Notes: generated by a model from the sequence alone, not told the origin. DNA of 64,000 nucleotides from Rhizobium sp. CB3090 (GCF_029714285.1 NZ_CP121662.1:3096001-3160000), one strand, 5' to 3'. Numbered from the stretch's first letter, positions 47,434-57,850 are shown. Program-made: numbers and translations.

Positions 47434-50100
47434 TTAGCGATCGAGAACATCCGCTTCGGTCGGCACGAGAATCTCGCGCTTGCCGGCGTGGTTGGCCGGG
47501 CCGATCAGGCCTTCCTGTTCCATCCGCTCGATCAGCGAAGCGGCACGGTTATAGCCGATGCCGAGGCGGCGCTGGATGTAGGAGGTCGATGCCTTGCCGT
47601 CGCGCAGCACGATCGCCACGGCCTGGTCATAGGGATCCTCCGAGTCGGAAAGGTTGGCCGTACCTGCCGGACCCTGACCATCGTCGTCGTCATCGTCGTC
47701 GGCAGTGATCGCATCGAGATATTGGGGAGAGCCCTGCGTTTTCAAGTAGGAGACGATGTCTTCCACTTCGCCGTCGGCGACAAACGGGCCGTGGACGCGC
47801 TGGATGCGTCCGCCGCCGGCCATGTAGAGCATGTCGCCCATGCCGAGAAGCTGTTCGGCACCCTGTTCGCCGAGGATCGTGCGGCTGTCGATCTTCGAGG
47901 TAACCTGGAAGGAGATGCGCGTCGGGAAGTTCGCCTTGATCGTGCCGGTGATGACGTCGACGGACGGACGCTGCGTCGCCATGATGACATGGATGCCGGC
48001 CGCGCGCGCCATCTGCGCCAGACGCTGCACGGCGCCTTCGATATCCTTGCCGGCGACCATCATCAGGTCGGCCATCTCGTCGATGATGACGACGATGTAC
48101 GGCATCGGCTTTAGATCGAATTCCTCGGTCTCGTAGATTGCCTCGCCGGTCTGGCGGTCGAAGCCGGTCTGCACGGTACGGCTGATCGCCTCGCCCTTGG
48201 CGACGGCCTGCTCGACGCGCGTATTGAAGCCGTCGATGTTGCGCACGCCGATCTTCGACATCTTCTTGTAGCGCTCTTCCATCTCACGGACGGTCCATTT
48301 GAGCGCGACCACAGCCTTCTTCGGATCAGTGACGACGGGCGAGAGCAGATGCGGAATGCCGTCATAGACGGAGAGTTCGAGCATCTTCGGATCGATCATG
48401 ATCAGGCGGCACTGTTCCGGCGTCATGCGATAGAGCAGCGACAGGATCATGGTGTTGATCGCGACGGATTTACCCGAGCCGGTGGTGCCTGCAACAAGCA
48501 GATGCGGCATCTTGGCGAGATCGGCAATGACGGGCTCGCCGCCGATCGTCTTGCCGAGCGCCATGGCAAGCTTGGCCTTCGAGCTTTCGAAATCGCGGCT
48601 GGCGATCAGCTCGCGCAGGTAGACCGTCTCGCGCGTGGAATTCGGCAATTCGATGCCGATGGCGTTGCGGCCGGGAACGACGGCGACGCGTGCGGCGATC
48701 GCGCTCATCGAGCGAGCGATATCATCGGCAAGACCTATGACGCGCGAAGACTTGATGCCCGGCGCAGGCTCGAGCTCATAAAGCGTCACGACCGGGCCGG
48801 GACGGACATGGATGATCTCGCCCTTGACGCCGAAGTCCTCGAGCACGCCCTCGAGCATGCGGGCATTCTGCTCCAGCGCATCGGAAGACAGCGTTGCGTC
48901 CCGCACGATGGTCTTCGGCTCGGCAAGCAGATGCACGGCCGGAAGCTGGAAACCATAGGGACGGATGAAGGAGGTCTGCGCCTCGCGCTCGGCGCGGATG
49001 CCGGGCTTCGGTCGGGCAGCGGCAGGAACGACGCGGTGGCCGGCATGGCCACCGGGCACTTTCGGCGAAGCAGCACGCAGCGCCCATTCGTCCTCTTCAT
49101 CATCCGGCAAAATGCCGGCCGGGCGCGGTAGCTCGCGTTCATAGGAGGGATCGTCGTCCTCATCCTCGTCATCGTCGATGCTCATCGACGGCGGAGAAAC
49201 GACGCGGCGCGGCGCCGGGCCGTCCATCGACGGCTCGACGCGTTCGCCGCGAACCACAGGCGCCTTGGCGCGCGCCGGCTCGTTCAGCGTGCCGAACTCG
49301 TCGTCGTTGAAGTCGTAGGGCGCATCGAAGGCGTGGTCGCGGCGCTTGCGCGGCCCCATGCCGAACAGGCGGCGAAGCCGCGCCTGCGTATTGTACCAGG
49401 AGTGCATGAGCGCGCCGAAGGCCAGGAAGCCGCCGCGATCGTCATCCTCGTCATCATCACCAACGCTACGCGCACGGCTCTGCGTGTTTTCATATTCCTC
49501 TTCATCCTCCTCGTCTTCCGGCAGGCTGCGGCCAAGAACGCCGGCGGCAAACAGCATGAGCCAGGCCGCGGGAATCGCGAGAATGGAGCCGAACACCGTG
49601 GCGAAGACGCCGCTCGGATAGGTGCCGATGAAAAGAGCGGGAAAGCGCAAAAGGATGTCGCCGATGACGCCGCCGATGCCGTTCGGGATCGGCCAGGTCG
49701 GCGGCGCGGGAAAGCAGGCGATGGAACCGGCGGCAACGATGGCTCCGCCGACCCAGGCGCCGAGGCGAGCCGGCACGCGATGGATTCTGCGGTTGGAAAT
49801 CAGCGCGAAAGCCCAGGCAACGACCGGCAGCAGCGCGACGACGGAGGCAAGACCGAGTGCCTGCATCAGAATGTCGGCGAAGGCAGCGCCTGGAAAGCCT
49901 AGTATGTTCGTCGGTGCGTTGCTCGTGGCATAGGAATAGCTGGGGTCCATGACGTTCCATGTCGCCAGTGCCGCAACCGCAAGCGCCAGCAGGAACAGCA
50001 GCGCGAAGCCGCCGAGGCCCCTCACCTGTCGCCAAACCACTCCCGAAAGCGAAAGACGGCCGGAAGGACCGCCCAACGCTGCCGAATTGCTTCTGCCCAT
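47434..50100 (-). CDS. ftsK: DNA translocase FtsK
   Basis: FtsK couples division to chromosome segregation and activates XerCD at dif. It has 888 residues. Four membrane helices (about residues 25-185) are followed by an acidic, Pro-rich linker (195-380) and the motor, with Walker A GTTGSGKS near 533-540 and Walker [12 protein letters not shown]. The C-terminal gamma winged helix ([22 protein letters not shown]) reads KOPS sites. lolA follows on the same strand. Confidence 0.96.
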   Translation of the reverse strand: MGRSNSAALGGPSGRLSLSGVVWRQVRGLGGFALLFLLALAVAALATWNVMDPSYSYATSNAPTNILGFPGAAFADILMQALGLASVVALLPVVAWAFALISNRRIHRVPARLGAWVGGAIVAAGSIACFPAPPTWPIPNGIGGVIGDILLRFPALFIGTYPSGVFATVFGSILAIPAAWLMLFAAGVLGRSLPEDEEDEEEYENTQSRARSVGDDDEDDDRGGFLAFGALMHSWYNTQARLRRLFGMGPRKRRDHAFDAPYDFNDDEFGTLNEPARAKAPVVRGERVEPSMDGPAPRRVVSPPSMSIDDDEDEDDDPSYERELPRPAGILPDDEEDEWALRAASPKVPGGHAGHRVVPAAARPKPGIRAEREAQTSFIRPYGFQLPAVHLLAEPKTIVRDATLSSDALEQNARMLEGVLEDFGVKGEIIHVRPGPVVTLYELEPAPGIKSSRVIGLADDIARSMSAIAARVAVVPGRNAIGIELPNSTRETVYLRELIASRDFESSKAKLAMALGKTIGGEPVIADLAKMPHLLVAGTTGSGKSVAINTMILSLLYRMTPEQCRLIMIDPKMLELSVYDGIPHLLSPVVTDPKKAVVALKWTVREMEERYKKMSKIGVRNIDGFNTRVEQAVAKGEAISRTVQTGFDRQTGEAIYETEEFDLKPMPYIVVIIDEMADLMMVAGKDIEGAVQRLAQMARAAGIHVIMATQRPSVDVITGTIKANFPTRISFQVTSKIDSRTILGEQGAEQLLGMGDMLYMAGGGRIQRVHGPFVADGEVEDIVSYLKTQGSPQYLDAITADDDDDDDGQGPAGTANLSDSEDPYDQAVAIVLRDGKASTSYIQRRLGIGYNRAASLIERMEQEGLIGPANHAGKREILVPTEADVLDR

Positions 50101-50262
50101 ATTATCCAGCCCGTTCGTTGTCGAAAGCCGCGCGAATCGGCCTCATGGCCACTCACAGAGTACGTCAGCTCTACCTAATCAGAGGAGGGTTAATGCCATG
50201 TTAACCATGCGGGTGCGGCGGGCGAATCGGTGAAATATGGGCTTGTGGCGAGCGGTCGCGCC

Positions 50263-50290
50263 AAAAAAAAGCCCGAACCGAGGTCCGGGC
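50263..50290 (-). terminator. intrinsic terminator of amtB
   Basis: On the minus strand GCCCGGAC pairs with GTTCGGGC (one G-U pair) over a short loop and runs into eight T residues, about 85 bases after the amtB stop. Confidence 0.8.
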
Positions 50291-50374
50291 CAAGAGCGGC
50301 TCACCTTTGATAGATGGGCCGCGACGGGATGTTGAGCGGCGCCGGGAATTTGTCCCGGCGCCTCAAGCTGCAGA

Positions 50375-51742
50375 TCAGGAATTATGGTAGGCGGCTTCGC
50401 CGTGGGAGGCGAGGTCGAGACCTTCGCGCTCGGCTTCCGGCGACACGCGCAGGCCGACGATCATGTCGACGATCTTGTAGAGGATCGCCGAACCGATGCC
50501 GCACCACAGGATGGTCGTGATGACGGCCGTGAGCTGCACGCCGACCTGGCTGCCCATGGTGACGCCGTCTGCATAACCGACGCCTCCGAGCGAGGCGCTG
50601 GCGAAGATGCCGGTTGTGATGGCGCCGAAGATGCCGCCGATGCAGTGTACGCCGAAGACGTCAGCCGTATCGTCGTAGCCGAACTTGTTCTTCACGACGG
50701 AGACGAAGAAGTAGCACAAGGGGGAGACGATCAGGCCCATGACGATCGCGCCCATCGGACCGGCGATACCGGCGGCAGGCGTGATGGCGACGAGACCGGC
50801 GACCATGCCCGAAGCGCCGCCGAGCATGGAAGCCTTGCCGCGGGTGAAGGTTTCAACCAGCGACCAGGAGATGATGGCGGCTGCGGTGGCGATGAAGGTG
50901 TTCACGGTCGCGAGCATTGCGCCGCCGGAAGCTTCGAGGTTCGAACCGGCGTTGAAGCCGAACCAGCCGACCCAGAGCATGGATGCGCCGACCATGGTCA
51001 GCGTCATCGAATGCGGGGCCATCATGTCCCTGCCGAAGCCGACGCGCTTGCCGACGAGCAGGGCACCGACGAAACCGGCGATACCGGCGTTGATGTGAAC
51101 GACGGTGCCGCCCGCGAAGTCGAGAGCGCCCATCTTGAAGAGCATGCCGTTCGAATCCCAGACCATGTGAGCGATCGGGAAGTAGACGAAGGTCGCCCAC
51201 AGCGCGCAAAAGAGTATGGCCGCGCTGAACTTGATGCGCTCGGCGAAGGCGCCGATGATCAGGGCCGGCGTGATGGCGGCAAAGGTCATCTGGAACAGCA
51301 TGAAGATGAACTCAGGAATGACGACGCCCTTGGAGAAGGTCGCAGCCGTGGTCGCGGTCGAAACGCCCGACAGGAACATCTTGGCCGTGCCGCCCCAATA
51401 GGGGCTTGTGCCGCCACCGAAGGCGAAGGAATAGCCGTAGAGAACCCAGAGGAGCATCACGACAGCGCCGATCATGGTGCACTGCATCAGAACCGAAAGC
51501 ATGTTCTTCGAGCGGACGAGGCCGCCGTAAAACAGCGCAAGACCCGGCACGAGCATGAAGAGCACGAGGATGGTGGAGATGAACATGAAGGCGGTATCGC
51601 CCTTGTCCGGAACCGGAGCAGCGGCGGTCGCGGCAGCAGCAGCCGGAGCGGCCTCCTGCGCGAAAGCTATCGCCGGCGTAAGCAGAGCCGCGGAAAGCGC
51701 GCCCACCCGTGCGAAGGTGGAGGAAAGCTTAGTAGATGTCAT
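50375..51742 (-). CDS. amtB: ammonium transporter AmtB
   Basis: This 455-residue channel has a cleaved signal-like N-terminus (ending AIAFAQ), an Ala-rich linker, and eleven membrane helices. The two pore histidines are in PHSMTL and GVHCIGG, and the family motif DFAGGTVVHINAG is present. It imports ammonium and is blocked by GlnK. The ATG at 51742 follows AGGGAG. It is co-transcribed with glnK, 28 bases upstream. Confidence 0.96.
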   Translation of the reverse strand: MTSTKLSSTFARVGALSAALLTPAIAFAQEAAPAAAAATAAAPVPDKGDTAFMFISTILVLFMLVPGLALFYGGLVRSKNMLSVLMQCTMIGAVVMLLWVLYGYSFAFGGGTSPYWGGTAKMFLSGVSTATTAATFSKGVVIPEFIFMLFQMTFAAITPALIIGAFAERIKFSAAILFCALWATFVYFPIAHMVWDSNGMLFKMGALDFAGGTVVHINAGIAGFVGALLVGKRVGFGRDMMAPHSMTLTMVGASMLWVGWFGFNAGSNLEASGGAMLATVNTFIATAAAIISWSLVETFTRGKASMLGGASGMVAGLVAITPAAGIAGPMGAIVMGLIVSPLCYFFVSVVKNKFGYDDTADVFGVHCIGGIFGAITTGIFASASLGGVGYADGVTMGSQVGVQLTAVITTILWCGIGSAILYKIVDMIVGLRVSPEAEREGLDLASHGEAAYHNS

Positions 51743-51770
51743 TGCAAATAACTCCCTGATCGGCCGTCTC

Positions 51771-52127
<357 letters not shown>

Positions 52128-52195
52128 TTACCCTCGGCACGGAGCCGATTCTCCTTGCCGCTGACGACTGTTTCAGCAGCGACCGAAGATACACA

Positions 52196-52212
52196 TTCAA
52201 GGGACGTGCCAG
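52196..52212 (-). promoter_or_regulatory. sigma-54 promoter of glnK-amtB
   Basis: On the minus strand TGGCACG (52205-52211), a 4-base spacer and TTGAA (52196-52200) match the -24/-12 consensus TGGCACG-N4-TTGCW with one change. Position and orientation suit glnK-amtB, which is under NtrC in related bacteria. I could not pick out a clear NtrC site upstream. Confidence 0.82.
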
Positions 52213-52300
52213 ATTCGTGACACTATTATAACCAATTGAAATTTAAAGCCTTTATGGAGGACACCTAATAAAGCGGCAGATCGCGGCGCCGATCGCGCAT

Positions 52301-52336
52301 AAATAATATGCAAATTTGAAAATTTGCATATTATTT
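52301..52336. repeat. perfect 17-base AT-rich inverted repeat
   Basis: AAATAATATGCAAATTT (52301-52317) and AAATTTGCATATTATTT (52320-52336) are exact reverse complements with GA between. The right arm covers the first bases of the tesB stop codon, and the whole lies about 100 bases upstream of the glnK promoter. It could end tesB transcription or bind a protein. Confidence 0.85.
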
Positions 52337-53219
52337 AATCATTTGCCTTTTTACGAATCAATCCTTCCTGCGCAACCGACGCAATCAGGACACCGGACCG
52401 AGTAAAAAGGCTACCGCGGGCCAATCCGCGCGCGCCCGAGGCGCTTGGACTGTCCTGTGTGTAGAGCAACCAGTCATCGAGTTGGAACGGCCGGTGGAAC
52501 CACATGGCATGATCGAGACTCGCGACCTGCAGGCCCTGATCGAAAACCGAGGTGCCATGCGCATGCAGCGCCGCGTCGATGAGCGTCATGTCCGAGAGAT
52601 AGGCAAGCACCGCATTCCGATAAAGCCGATCGTCCGGTACCGGTCCGGTCAAGCGAACCCAGATATCCTGCCGCTGGCTGGGCTGCGAACGAGAAAAATA
52701 GCGATCGAGAGACACCGGCCGGATCTCGATCGCCCGCTTCCGCTCCCAATAGCGGCGCACATTCTCCGGCGCGTTGGCGATATAGCGCTCCTTGATCTGC
52801 TCTTCGTCCATCAGCTCTTCCGGAGCCGGCACTCGCGGCATCTCGCCTTGATGCTCGAAACCGGGCTCGTCGATCTGGAAGGAAACCGTCATTGCGAAGA
52901 TCGCCTTGCCGTGCTGGATCGCCAGCACACGGCGCGTATTGAAACTCGAGCCGTCCCGCAGCCGGTCCACCTGATAGAGGATCGGGACAGCGGGATCGCC
53001 GGGGAGCATGAAATAGGCATGCAGCGAATGCGCGAAACGATCATCCGTCACTGTCCGCTGCGCCGCCATCAGCGCCTGGCCGATCACCTGCCCGCCGAAG
53101 ACGCGCTGCCAGCCGACCTGCGGACTGTTGCCGCGAAACAGGTTCATCTCGATCGTTTCCAGATCGAGTGTCGCGAGCACGACTTCCATGGCAGTCATTT
53201 TCTCATTCTCGCGCGACAT
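52335..53219 (-). CDS. tesB: acyl-CoA thioesterase II
   Basis: This double-hotdog thioesterase has 294 residues and hydrolyses medium- and long-chain acyl-CoA. It matches TesB throughout: FRGNSPQVGWQRVFGGQVIGQAL, the catalytic Asp region LAYLSDMTLIDAAL and SLDHAMWFHRPF. The ATG at 53219 has GGAG 10 bases upstream; one at 53198 would give the 287-residue form closer to E. coli TesB. It is divergent from the UbiH-type gene. Confidence 0.94.
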   Translation of the reverse strand: MSRENEKMTAMEVVLATLDLETIEMNLFRGNSPQVGWQRVFGGQVIGQALMAAQRTVTDDRFAHSLHAYFMLPGDPAVPILYQVDRLRDGSSFNTRRVLAIQHGKAIFAMTVSFQIDEPGFEHQGEMPRVPAPEELMDEEQIKERYIANAPENVRRYWERKRAIEIRPVSLDRYFSRSQPSQRQDIWVRLTGPVPDDRLYRNAVLAYLSDMTLIDAALHAHGTSVFDQGLQVASLDHAMWFHRPFQLDDWLLYTQDSPSASGARGLARGSLFTRSGVLIASVAQEGLIRKKAND

Positions 53220-53302
53220 TTTGATTGAACTCCGACGGTAGGAACCACGAATGGGATGCTCTATATAGAACAGGAAATGACAGTAGGACACGGGGAAGCG
53301 CT

Positions 53303-54517
53303 ATGTTGGACATGCTGATAGTGGGTGGCGGTTATGTGGGCCTCGCCGCTGCGGTCGCCGTCAAGCAGGCGGCCCCCCATCTTGACGTCATGGTCATCGA
53401 GGCCGCCCCGGAAACCGCCTGGAAGAAGGATATGCGCGCTTCGGCGATCATCGCCGCCGCCTCGAAGATGCTGAAGGTTTTCGGCATCTGGGACGAGATC
53501 AAGCCGGAAGCGGAACCGATCACCCGCATGATCGTCACCGATTCGCGCACCGGCGATCCTGTACGCCCGGTATTTCTGACGTTCGACGGAGAAGTGGCCG
53601 AAGGTCAACCCTTCGCGCATATGGTTCCGAACCTCACCATGGTCGGCGCGTTGCGCGGCGCCTGCGAACGCCTCGGCATTACGATTCGCCACGGCGTCAG
53701 CGCGACAGACTTCAAGACCGGCGATGCCAATGTCACGCTGACGCTCTCGGACGGCAGCGCGCTGGAAGCAAGGCTGCTCGTCGCCTGCGATGGCGTGCGC
53801 TCCAAGCTCCGCGACATGGCCGGCATCAAGACTGTAAGCTGGGACTACGGCCAGTCCGGCATCGTCGTGACCGTCGAGCACGAACGGCCGCACAATGGCT
53901 GCGCCGAGGAGCATTTCCTGCCTTCCGGCCCCTTCGCCATCCTGCCGCTGAAGAACAATCGCGCCTCGCTCGTATGGACCGAGCGCACACCGGACGCCGA
54001 CCGGCTGGTCGCCGCCGACGATCTGGTATTCGAAGAAGAGTTGGAGCGGCGTTTCGGCCACAAACTCGGTGCACTGCATACGGTCGGCGAGCGCCGTGCC
54101 TTCCCGCTCGGCCTGACGCTCGCCCGCGATTTCGTCGCACCGCGCTTTGCGCTCGCCGGCGACGCGGCCCACGGCATCCACCCGATCTCCGGCCAGGGCC
54201 TCAATCTCGGCTTCAAGGATGTAGCCGCATTGGCGGAAACCGTGGTCGAAGCGGACCGCCTTGGCCTCGATATCGGCTCGATCAACATTCTCGAACGCTA
54301 CCAGACCTGGCGGCGCTTCGACACCTTCCGCATGGGGGTAACGACCGACGTGCTGAACCGGCTGTTCTCCAACGACATCACGCCGCTGCGCATCGCTCGC
54401 GATTTCGGCCTCGGCCTCGTCGACCGGCTGCCGCAACTCAAATCCTTCTTCATCGGCCAGGCCGCCGGCACTGCTGCCAGGGACAATCCGCGGCTGCTGG
54501 CGGGCGAGGCGATTTGA
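53303..54517 (+). CDS. UbiH/UbiF/VisC-type FAD monooxygenase
   Basis: This 404-residue flavin hydroxylase has the dinucleotide motif IVGGGYVGLAAAV near the start, the DG motif LLVACDGVRSKLRD and the FAD motif FALAGDAAHGIHPISGQGLNLGFKD. It belongs to the ubiquinone ring hydroxylases. Which ring carbon it attacks cannot be told; alphaproteobacteria use one to three such enzymes. GGGGAAG precedes the ATG. A palindromic repeat follows the stop. Confidence 0.92.
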   Translation: MLDMLIVGGGYVGLAAAVAVKQAAPHLDVMVIEAAPETAWKKDMRASAIIAAASKMLKVFGIWDEIKPEAEPITRMIVTDSRTGDPVRPVFLTFDGEVAEGQPFAHMVPNLTMVGALRGACERLGITIRHGVSATDFKTGDANVTLTLSDGSALEARLLVACDGVRSKLRDMAGIKTVSWDYGQSGIVVTVEHERPHNGCAEEHFLPSGPFAILPLKNNRASLVWTERTPDADRLVAADDLVFEEELERRFGHKLGALHTVGERRAFPLGLTLARDFVAPRFALAGDAAHGIHPISGQGLNLGFKDVAALAETVVEADRLGLDIGSINILERYQTWRRFDTFRMGVTTDVLNRLFSNDITPLRIARDFGLGLVDRLPQLKSFFIGQAAGTAARDNPRLLAGEAI

Positions 54518-54532
54518 GTTCCGTTTGCCTTT

Positions 54533-54675
54533 GCCGGTAACGCCCCCCTCAACCTGCCCTTCGGGCATCCTTCTCCCCGCTGGGGCGAAGGTACTACTTC
54601 TTGCGGCACAGAATCCTACCTTCGCCCCAGCGGGGAGAAGGTCGAGCGCAGCTCGGGTTGAGGGGGCGTTACCGG
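54533..54675. repeat. inverted pair of palindromic intergenic elements
   Basis: Copy 1 (54533-54593) runs from GCCGGTAACGCCCCCCTCAA to GGGGCGAAGGTAC. Copy 2 (54617-54675) is the reverse complement with changes in the short TGCCCTTCGGGCA segment. Each holds its own stems; the pair would form a long cruciform. It matches the element at 20.0 kb and fills the gap between the convergent UbiH-type and Trm112 genes. Confidence 0.75.
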
Positions 54676-54687
54676 GAAAAATCCGCC

Positions 54688-54876
54688 TCAATCCTCGATA
54701 CGTCGCGCCTCCGAGATCAGCATGATCGGAATGCCATCGCGGATGGGATAGGCGAGCCGCGCATTTTCCGACACCAGCTCGTTCTTCTCGCGATCGTAAC
54801 TCAGCCGTCCCTTGGTAAGCGGGCAAACGAGAAGATCGAGAAGTTTCGGGTCCACCTTGCTGACGGTGATGTCCAT
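54688..54876 (-). CDS. Trm112 family protein
   Basis: This 62-residue protein has the Trm112/UPF0434 pattern: [14 protein letters not shown], then [20 protein letters not shown]. One zinc-ligand Cys is kept in the CP motif, but the others are absent, as in many bacterial members. In eukaryotes and archaea Trm112 activates methyltransferases; the bacterial role is not settled. It follows the LonN-like gene by 9 bases. Confidence 0.88.
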   Translation of the reverse strand: MDITVSKVDPKLLDLLVCPLTKGRLSYDREKNELVSENARLAYPIRDGIPIMLISEARRIED

Positions 54877-54885
54877 CGCAAACCC

Positions 54886-55545
54886 CTACTGCATGACCGA
54901 ATCGGTATCGCCGAAGCGGGCGAGGACGATTTCGATGATGGCAATGAAGGTTTCCGCCCGTGTCTTCAGGTCGGGCGCTTCCAGCAGCGCCTGCTTCTCG
55001 GCGGGGTCGAAGGGAGCCATCATCGCCAGCGAATTGACCAGCGTCATATTGCTGGCGCGCTCCACGCTCTCCCAGTCCGCCTCCAGCTTGTTGGCATCGA
55101 GATAAGCCCGGAAGGCCGAAAGCAGTGCCGAACGATCAACCGTATCTTCCTCGTCGCGCGACTTGAGGTCGGAAATGAAAGGCGTAATGCGGAAGGTGCG
55201 GTAGGGATGATGGCCGGTGATCTCATCCATCAGCCGGAAACGGCAGATGCCGGTCAGCGAGACGATATAGCGGCCATCGCCTGTCTCGGCGAAGGATGTG
55301 ATGCGACCAAGGCAACCGACATGCGAAAGATGCGGCGTTTCCGGCGGCTCGCCGAGCGCCGGCTGCACGACGCCGACCAGCCTGTTGCCGGCGATCGCGG
55401 CATCGAACATCGAAAGATAACGCGGCTCGAAGATATTGAGCGGCAACTGTCCGGTCGGCAGAAGCAGGGCACCGGAAAGAGGAAAGACAACAACCGATTC
55501 CGGCAGATCGCTTGGCTTCAAATATCTGGCATTGCCGACTTGCAT
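54886..55545 (-). CDS. LON peptidase substrate-binding domain protein
   Basis: The 219-residue protein is a stand-alone Lon N-terminal (PUA-like) domain: VFPLSGALLLPTGQLPLNIFEPRYLSM, then HLSHVGCLGRITSF and YIVSLTGICRFRL. There is no ATPase or protease part. Such proteins are widespread but uncharacterised, possibly binding unfolded proteins. The ATG at 55545 gives the usual MQVGNARYL start. Trm112 follows closely; a thioredoxin gene lies 237 bases upstream. Confidence 0.9.
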   Translation of the reverse strand: MQVGNARYLKPSDLPESVVVFPLSGALLLPTGQLPLNIFEPRYLSMFDAAIAGNRLVGVVQPALGEPPETPHLSHVGCLGRITSFAETGDGRYIVSLTGICRFRLMDEITGHHPYRTFRITPFISDLKSRDEEDTVDRSALLSAFRAYLDANKLEADWESVERASNMTLVNSLAMMAPFDPAEKQALLEAPDLKTRAETFIAIIEIVLARFGDTDSVMQ

Positions 55546-55782
55546 GATTTTCGTCCCGCTACTCACTGCGCCGCTCATTTATGAGATGCGCAAGAACGAT
55601 ATCCAACGGACATTGTTCCGTCACACGCCACGCCACAGGACAATGTGGCCCCCTCTACCGAAAACACAAGAGGATTTCCGGACAAAATGCCGAAGCATTT
55701 CGCTTTCCTGTCCCACCGAGGCAGCCTCTGCACCCTGGATGGCGTAGGTGCCTTCCGGATGCTCCTTTAAACGGACGACGTC

Positions 55783-56760
55783 TTAGGAAAACAGGATCGA
55801 CGAAAGCTTGCGGCGCGCGGCAATGGTCGCCGGGTCCTTCGGGCCCCAAACCTCGAAGAACTGCAGCAACTGGCGGCGCGCACCGTCATCGTCGAAGGCG
55901 CGGTCGCGGCGCATGATCGTCAGCAGATGCTCGGCCGCCTCATCGCGCTTGCCCTCGACATTGCGGATCTTGGCGAGCTTGATGCGCTGCTCGTGATTGT
56001 CGGGATTGAGCGCCAATTCACGCTCAAGCGCCACTGGATCGCCGAGCTTGCGGGCTTCTTCGATCTGATCGAGCTTCTTCACCACGGCCTGGATGCCGGC
56101 ATCATTGGCAAGCGTTTCCGGTAGATCGGTCAGCGCCTCGCGCGCCCTCTGGCTCTGGCCGGCCGCGATCATGCACTCGGCCATGCCGGCAAGCGCCTTG
56201 GCATTTTCCGGATCGGCCTGCAGCACTGCGCCGAACAACTCAGCGGCGCCATTGATATCGCCGGCGGCGAGAAGACCGGCCGCCTCTTCCAGAATCGCTT
56301 TGATCTCCGCCGCCTGATCGCCTGCAGCGTCAGCCGGACCGCCGAGGCGATCGATGAACTGGCGAATCTGGCTTTCGGGGACGGCACCCATGAAACCGTC
56401 GGCCGGACGGCCGTTGACGAAAGCGATGACCGCCGGAATCGACTGGATACCGAGTTGCCCCGGAATGGCCGGATGATCGTCGATGTTCATTTTGACCAGT
56501 TTGACGCGGCCCTTGCCCTCGTTGACGACCTTTTCCAGAACCGGCGTAAGCTGTTTGCACGGGCCGCACCAAGGCGCCCAGAAATCCACCAGAACCGGCT
56601 GGTTGCGCGATTCTTCGATAACGTCCCGCGCGAAATTCGCCGTCGTGGTGTCCTTGATCGGCGAAGCGCCGCCGGATGCGACAGGTGCGACACCATAGGA
56701 TGCCGAGCCCGACATCTGGCCGCCGAAGGAAGCGTTATAAGGATTGTTTGAACCGCTCAT
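55783..56760 (-). CDS. thioredoxin-TPR protein (YbbN/CnoX-like)
   Basis: This 325-residue protein has an N-terminal unstructured Gly/Ser stretch, a thioredoxin domain (WAPWCGPCKQL, Cys65 and Cys68; SIPAVIAFVNG) and a C-terminal TPR region (about 165-325). E. coli CnoX/YbbN is a holdase that hands clients to GroEL and has SxxC, whereas this one keeps CGPC and may be redox-active. It is upstream of the LonN-like gene on the same strand. Confidence 0.9.
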   Translation of the reverse strand: MSGSNNPYNASFGGQMSGSASYGVAPVASGGASPIKDTTTANFARDVIEESRNQPVLVDFWAPWCGPCKQLTPVLEKVVNEGKGRVKLVKMNIDDHPAIPGQLGIQSIPAVIAFVNGRPADGFMGAVPESQIRQFIDRLGGPADAAGDQAAEIKAILEEAAGLLAAGDINGAAELFGAVLQADPENAKALAGMAECMIAAGQSQRAREALTDLPETLANDAGIQAVVKKLDQIEEARKLGDPVALERELALNPDNHEQRIKLAKIRNVEGKRDEAAEHLLTIMRRDRAFDDDGARRQLLQFFEVWGPKDPATIAARRKLSSILFS

Positions 56761-56798
56761 GAGTATCTCCCGCCTGCCGGTATCCTGGACCCTTTAAA

Positions 56799-56840
56799 GC
56801 ATGTTTCCAAAAGGAACGCAGCTTTCGGATAAAATCATGC
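56799..56840. repeat. diverged copy of the GCATG..CATGC rhizobial repeat
   Basis: The unit begins GCATGTTTCCAAAAGG and ends TAAAATCATGC. It shares the layout and several words (CAGCTTTCGG, ATCATGC) with the 29.2 kb repeat but has many changes. It lies between the thioredoxin and YbaK-like genes. Confidence 0.45.
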
Positions 56841-56916
56841 CCAATGAAATAGCCCGAGCGAGAGGCCAATTCGAAGATAGGTCATCTCGCTCTCATCGTA
56901 GCGCTAAAATCGTATG

Positions 56917-57426
56917 TCAGCCCGTCACTTTCAAGACTAGCGGCGTATGACCCGTCGCCTCCATGAAGCGCAAGAGATCGCCGCTGCCAATTGAGGTCGT
57001 CGCATCGTTCGACAACGGATGGCAATTGACGATGTCGTGCTCCATCAATTCGGCATCGAGGACAAAGGTGACATTCTTGCCCGTATCGTTGATCGCCCCG
57101 AAGGCCGTCACCGCGCCGGGAATGACGCCCAGATATTCTAACAGCTTTTCCGGTTTGCCGAAGGAGACTTTGCTGGCCGCGCCGATCAGCGTGTGCACCG
57201 TCTTCAAATCGACATTCGCATTCTCCTCGACCGTCAGCAGGAAGAAATTGTCCTTCTTGTCCTTCACGAACAGGTTCTTCGTATGCCCGCCGGGGATTTC
57301 GTCGCGCAGCGACACCGATTCGGCAACGGTGAACACCGGCGGGTGATCCTTGGTGCTATGGGCGATGCCGAGGCCATCCAGGAAACGGAAAAGATCGTCG
57401 CGGGTTTTCGGGCTATTGTCGGTCAT
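56917..57426 (-). CDS. YbaK/prolyl-tRNA synthetase-associated domain protein
   Basis: This 169-residue protein is a free-standing editing domain of the ProX/YbaK type: KDHPPVFTVAES, HTKNLFVKDKKDNFFLL, GVIPGAVTAFGA and NCHPLSNDATTSI. Such enzymes hydrolyse mischarged alanyl- or cysteinyl-tRNA(Pro). The residues KxH near the N-terminus and the GAVTAFG loop fit ProXp-ala best, but I cannot separate subfamilies. It is its own unit. Confidence 0.88.
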   Translation of the reverse strand: MTDNSPKTRDDLFRFLDGLGIAHSTKDHPPVFTVAESVSLRDEIPGGHTKNLFVKDKKDNFFLLTVEENANVDLKTVHTLIGAASKVSFGKPEKLLEYLGVIPGAVTAFGAINDTGKNVTFVLDAELMEHDIVNCHPLSNDATTSIGSGDLLRFMEATGHTPLVLKVTG

Positions 57427-57669
57427 GGGCGTCTCGCAATAAAAATGACGCGCCCCTGATACGTCGCCCGCAAAACCATTGCAATCTTCCAGACGACAAA
57501 GCCAGGCGTTCCGGGGCTTTCCGGCGGGCAGCGTAAAAAATACAGATTTTTCTTCGCGACCTCGTCATTTCCCTGTTGCATTTGAAAAATGGTTAGGCCA
57601 TATAGCGCCCGTCGCCGCAAGACGACGCCCAGCGGTCCAACACACTACCCCGGACTGTTGCGGATATGA

Positions 57670-57744
57670 GCGGGTGTAGCTCAGGGGTAGAGCACAACCT
57701 TGCCAAGGTTGGGGTCGAGGGTTCGAATCCCTTCGCCCGCTCCA
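57670..57744 (+). tRNA. tRNA-Gly (GCC)
   Basis: The acceptor stem GCGGGTG (57670-57676) pairs with CGCCCGC (57734-57740) with one G-U pair. The D arm has TAGCTCAGGGGTAGAGC, the anticodon loop TTGCCAA gives GCC at 57702-57704, and the T arm is GAGGGTTCGAATCCCTT. The discriminator T and encoded CCA end at 57744. There is no sign of an integrated element at its 3' end. Confidence 0.97.
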
Positions 57745-57850
57745 TTTTCCAAAAAAATCAATCGGTTGGAATGGCCTTTCGAGGCCATTTGGCGTTTGCC
57801 ACGAAGGCCGGACATTTCGTCGGTAAGCGCCTTACGACTTGCAGATCCAG

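Noticed and set aside
50384..51751. 455-codon open frame antisense to amtB
   Set aside because: It lies opposite a conserved transporter gene and has charged, low-complexity composition with no motif.
57670..57744. tRNA-Gly as a site of an integrated element
   Set aside because: No integrase gene or repeat of the tRNA 3' end is found in the following 6 kb; the genes there look native.
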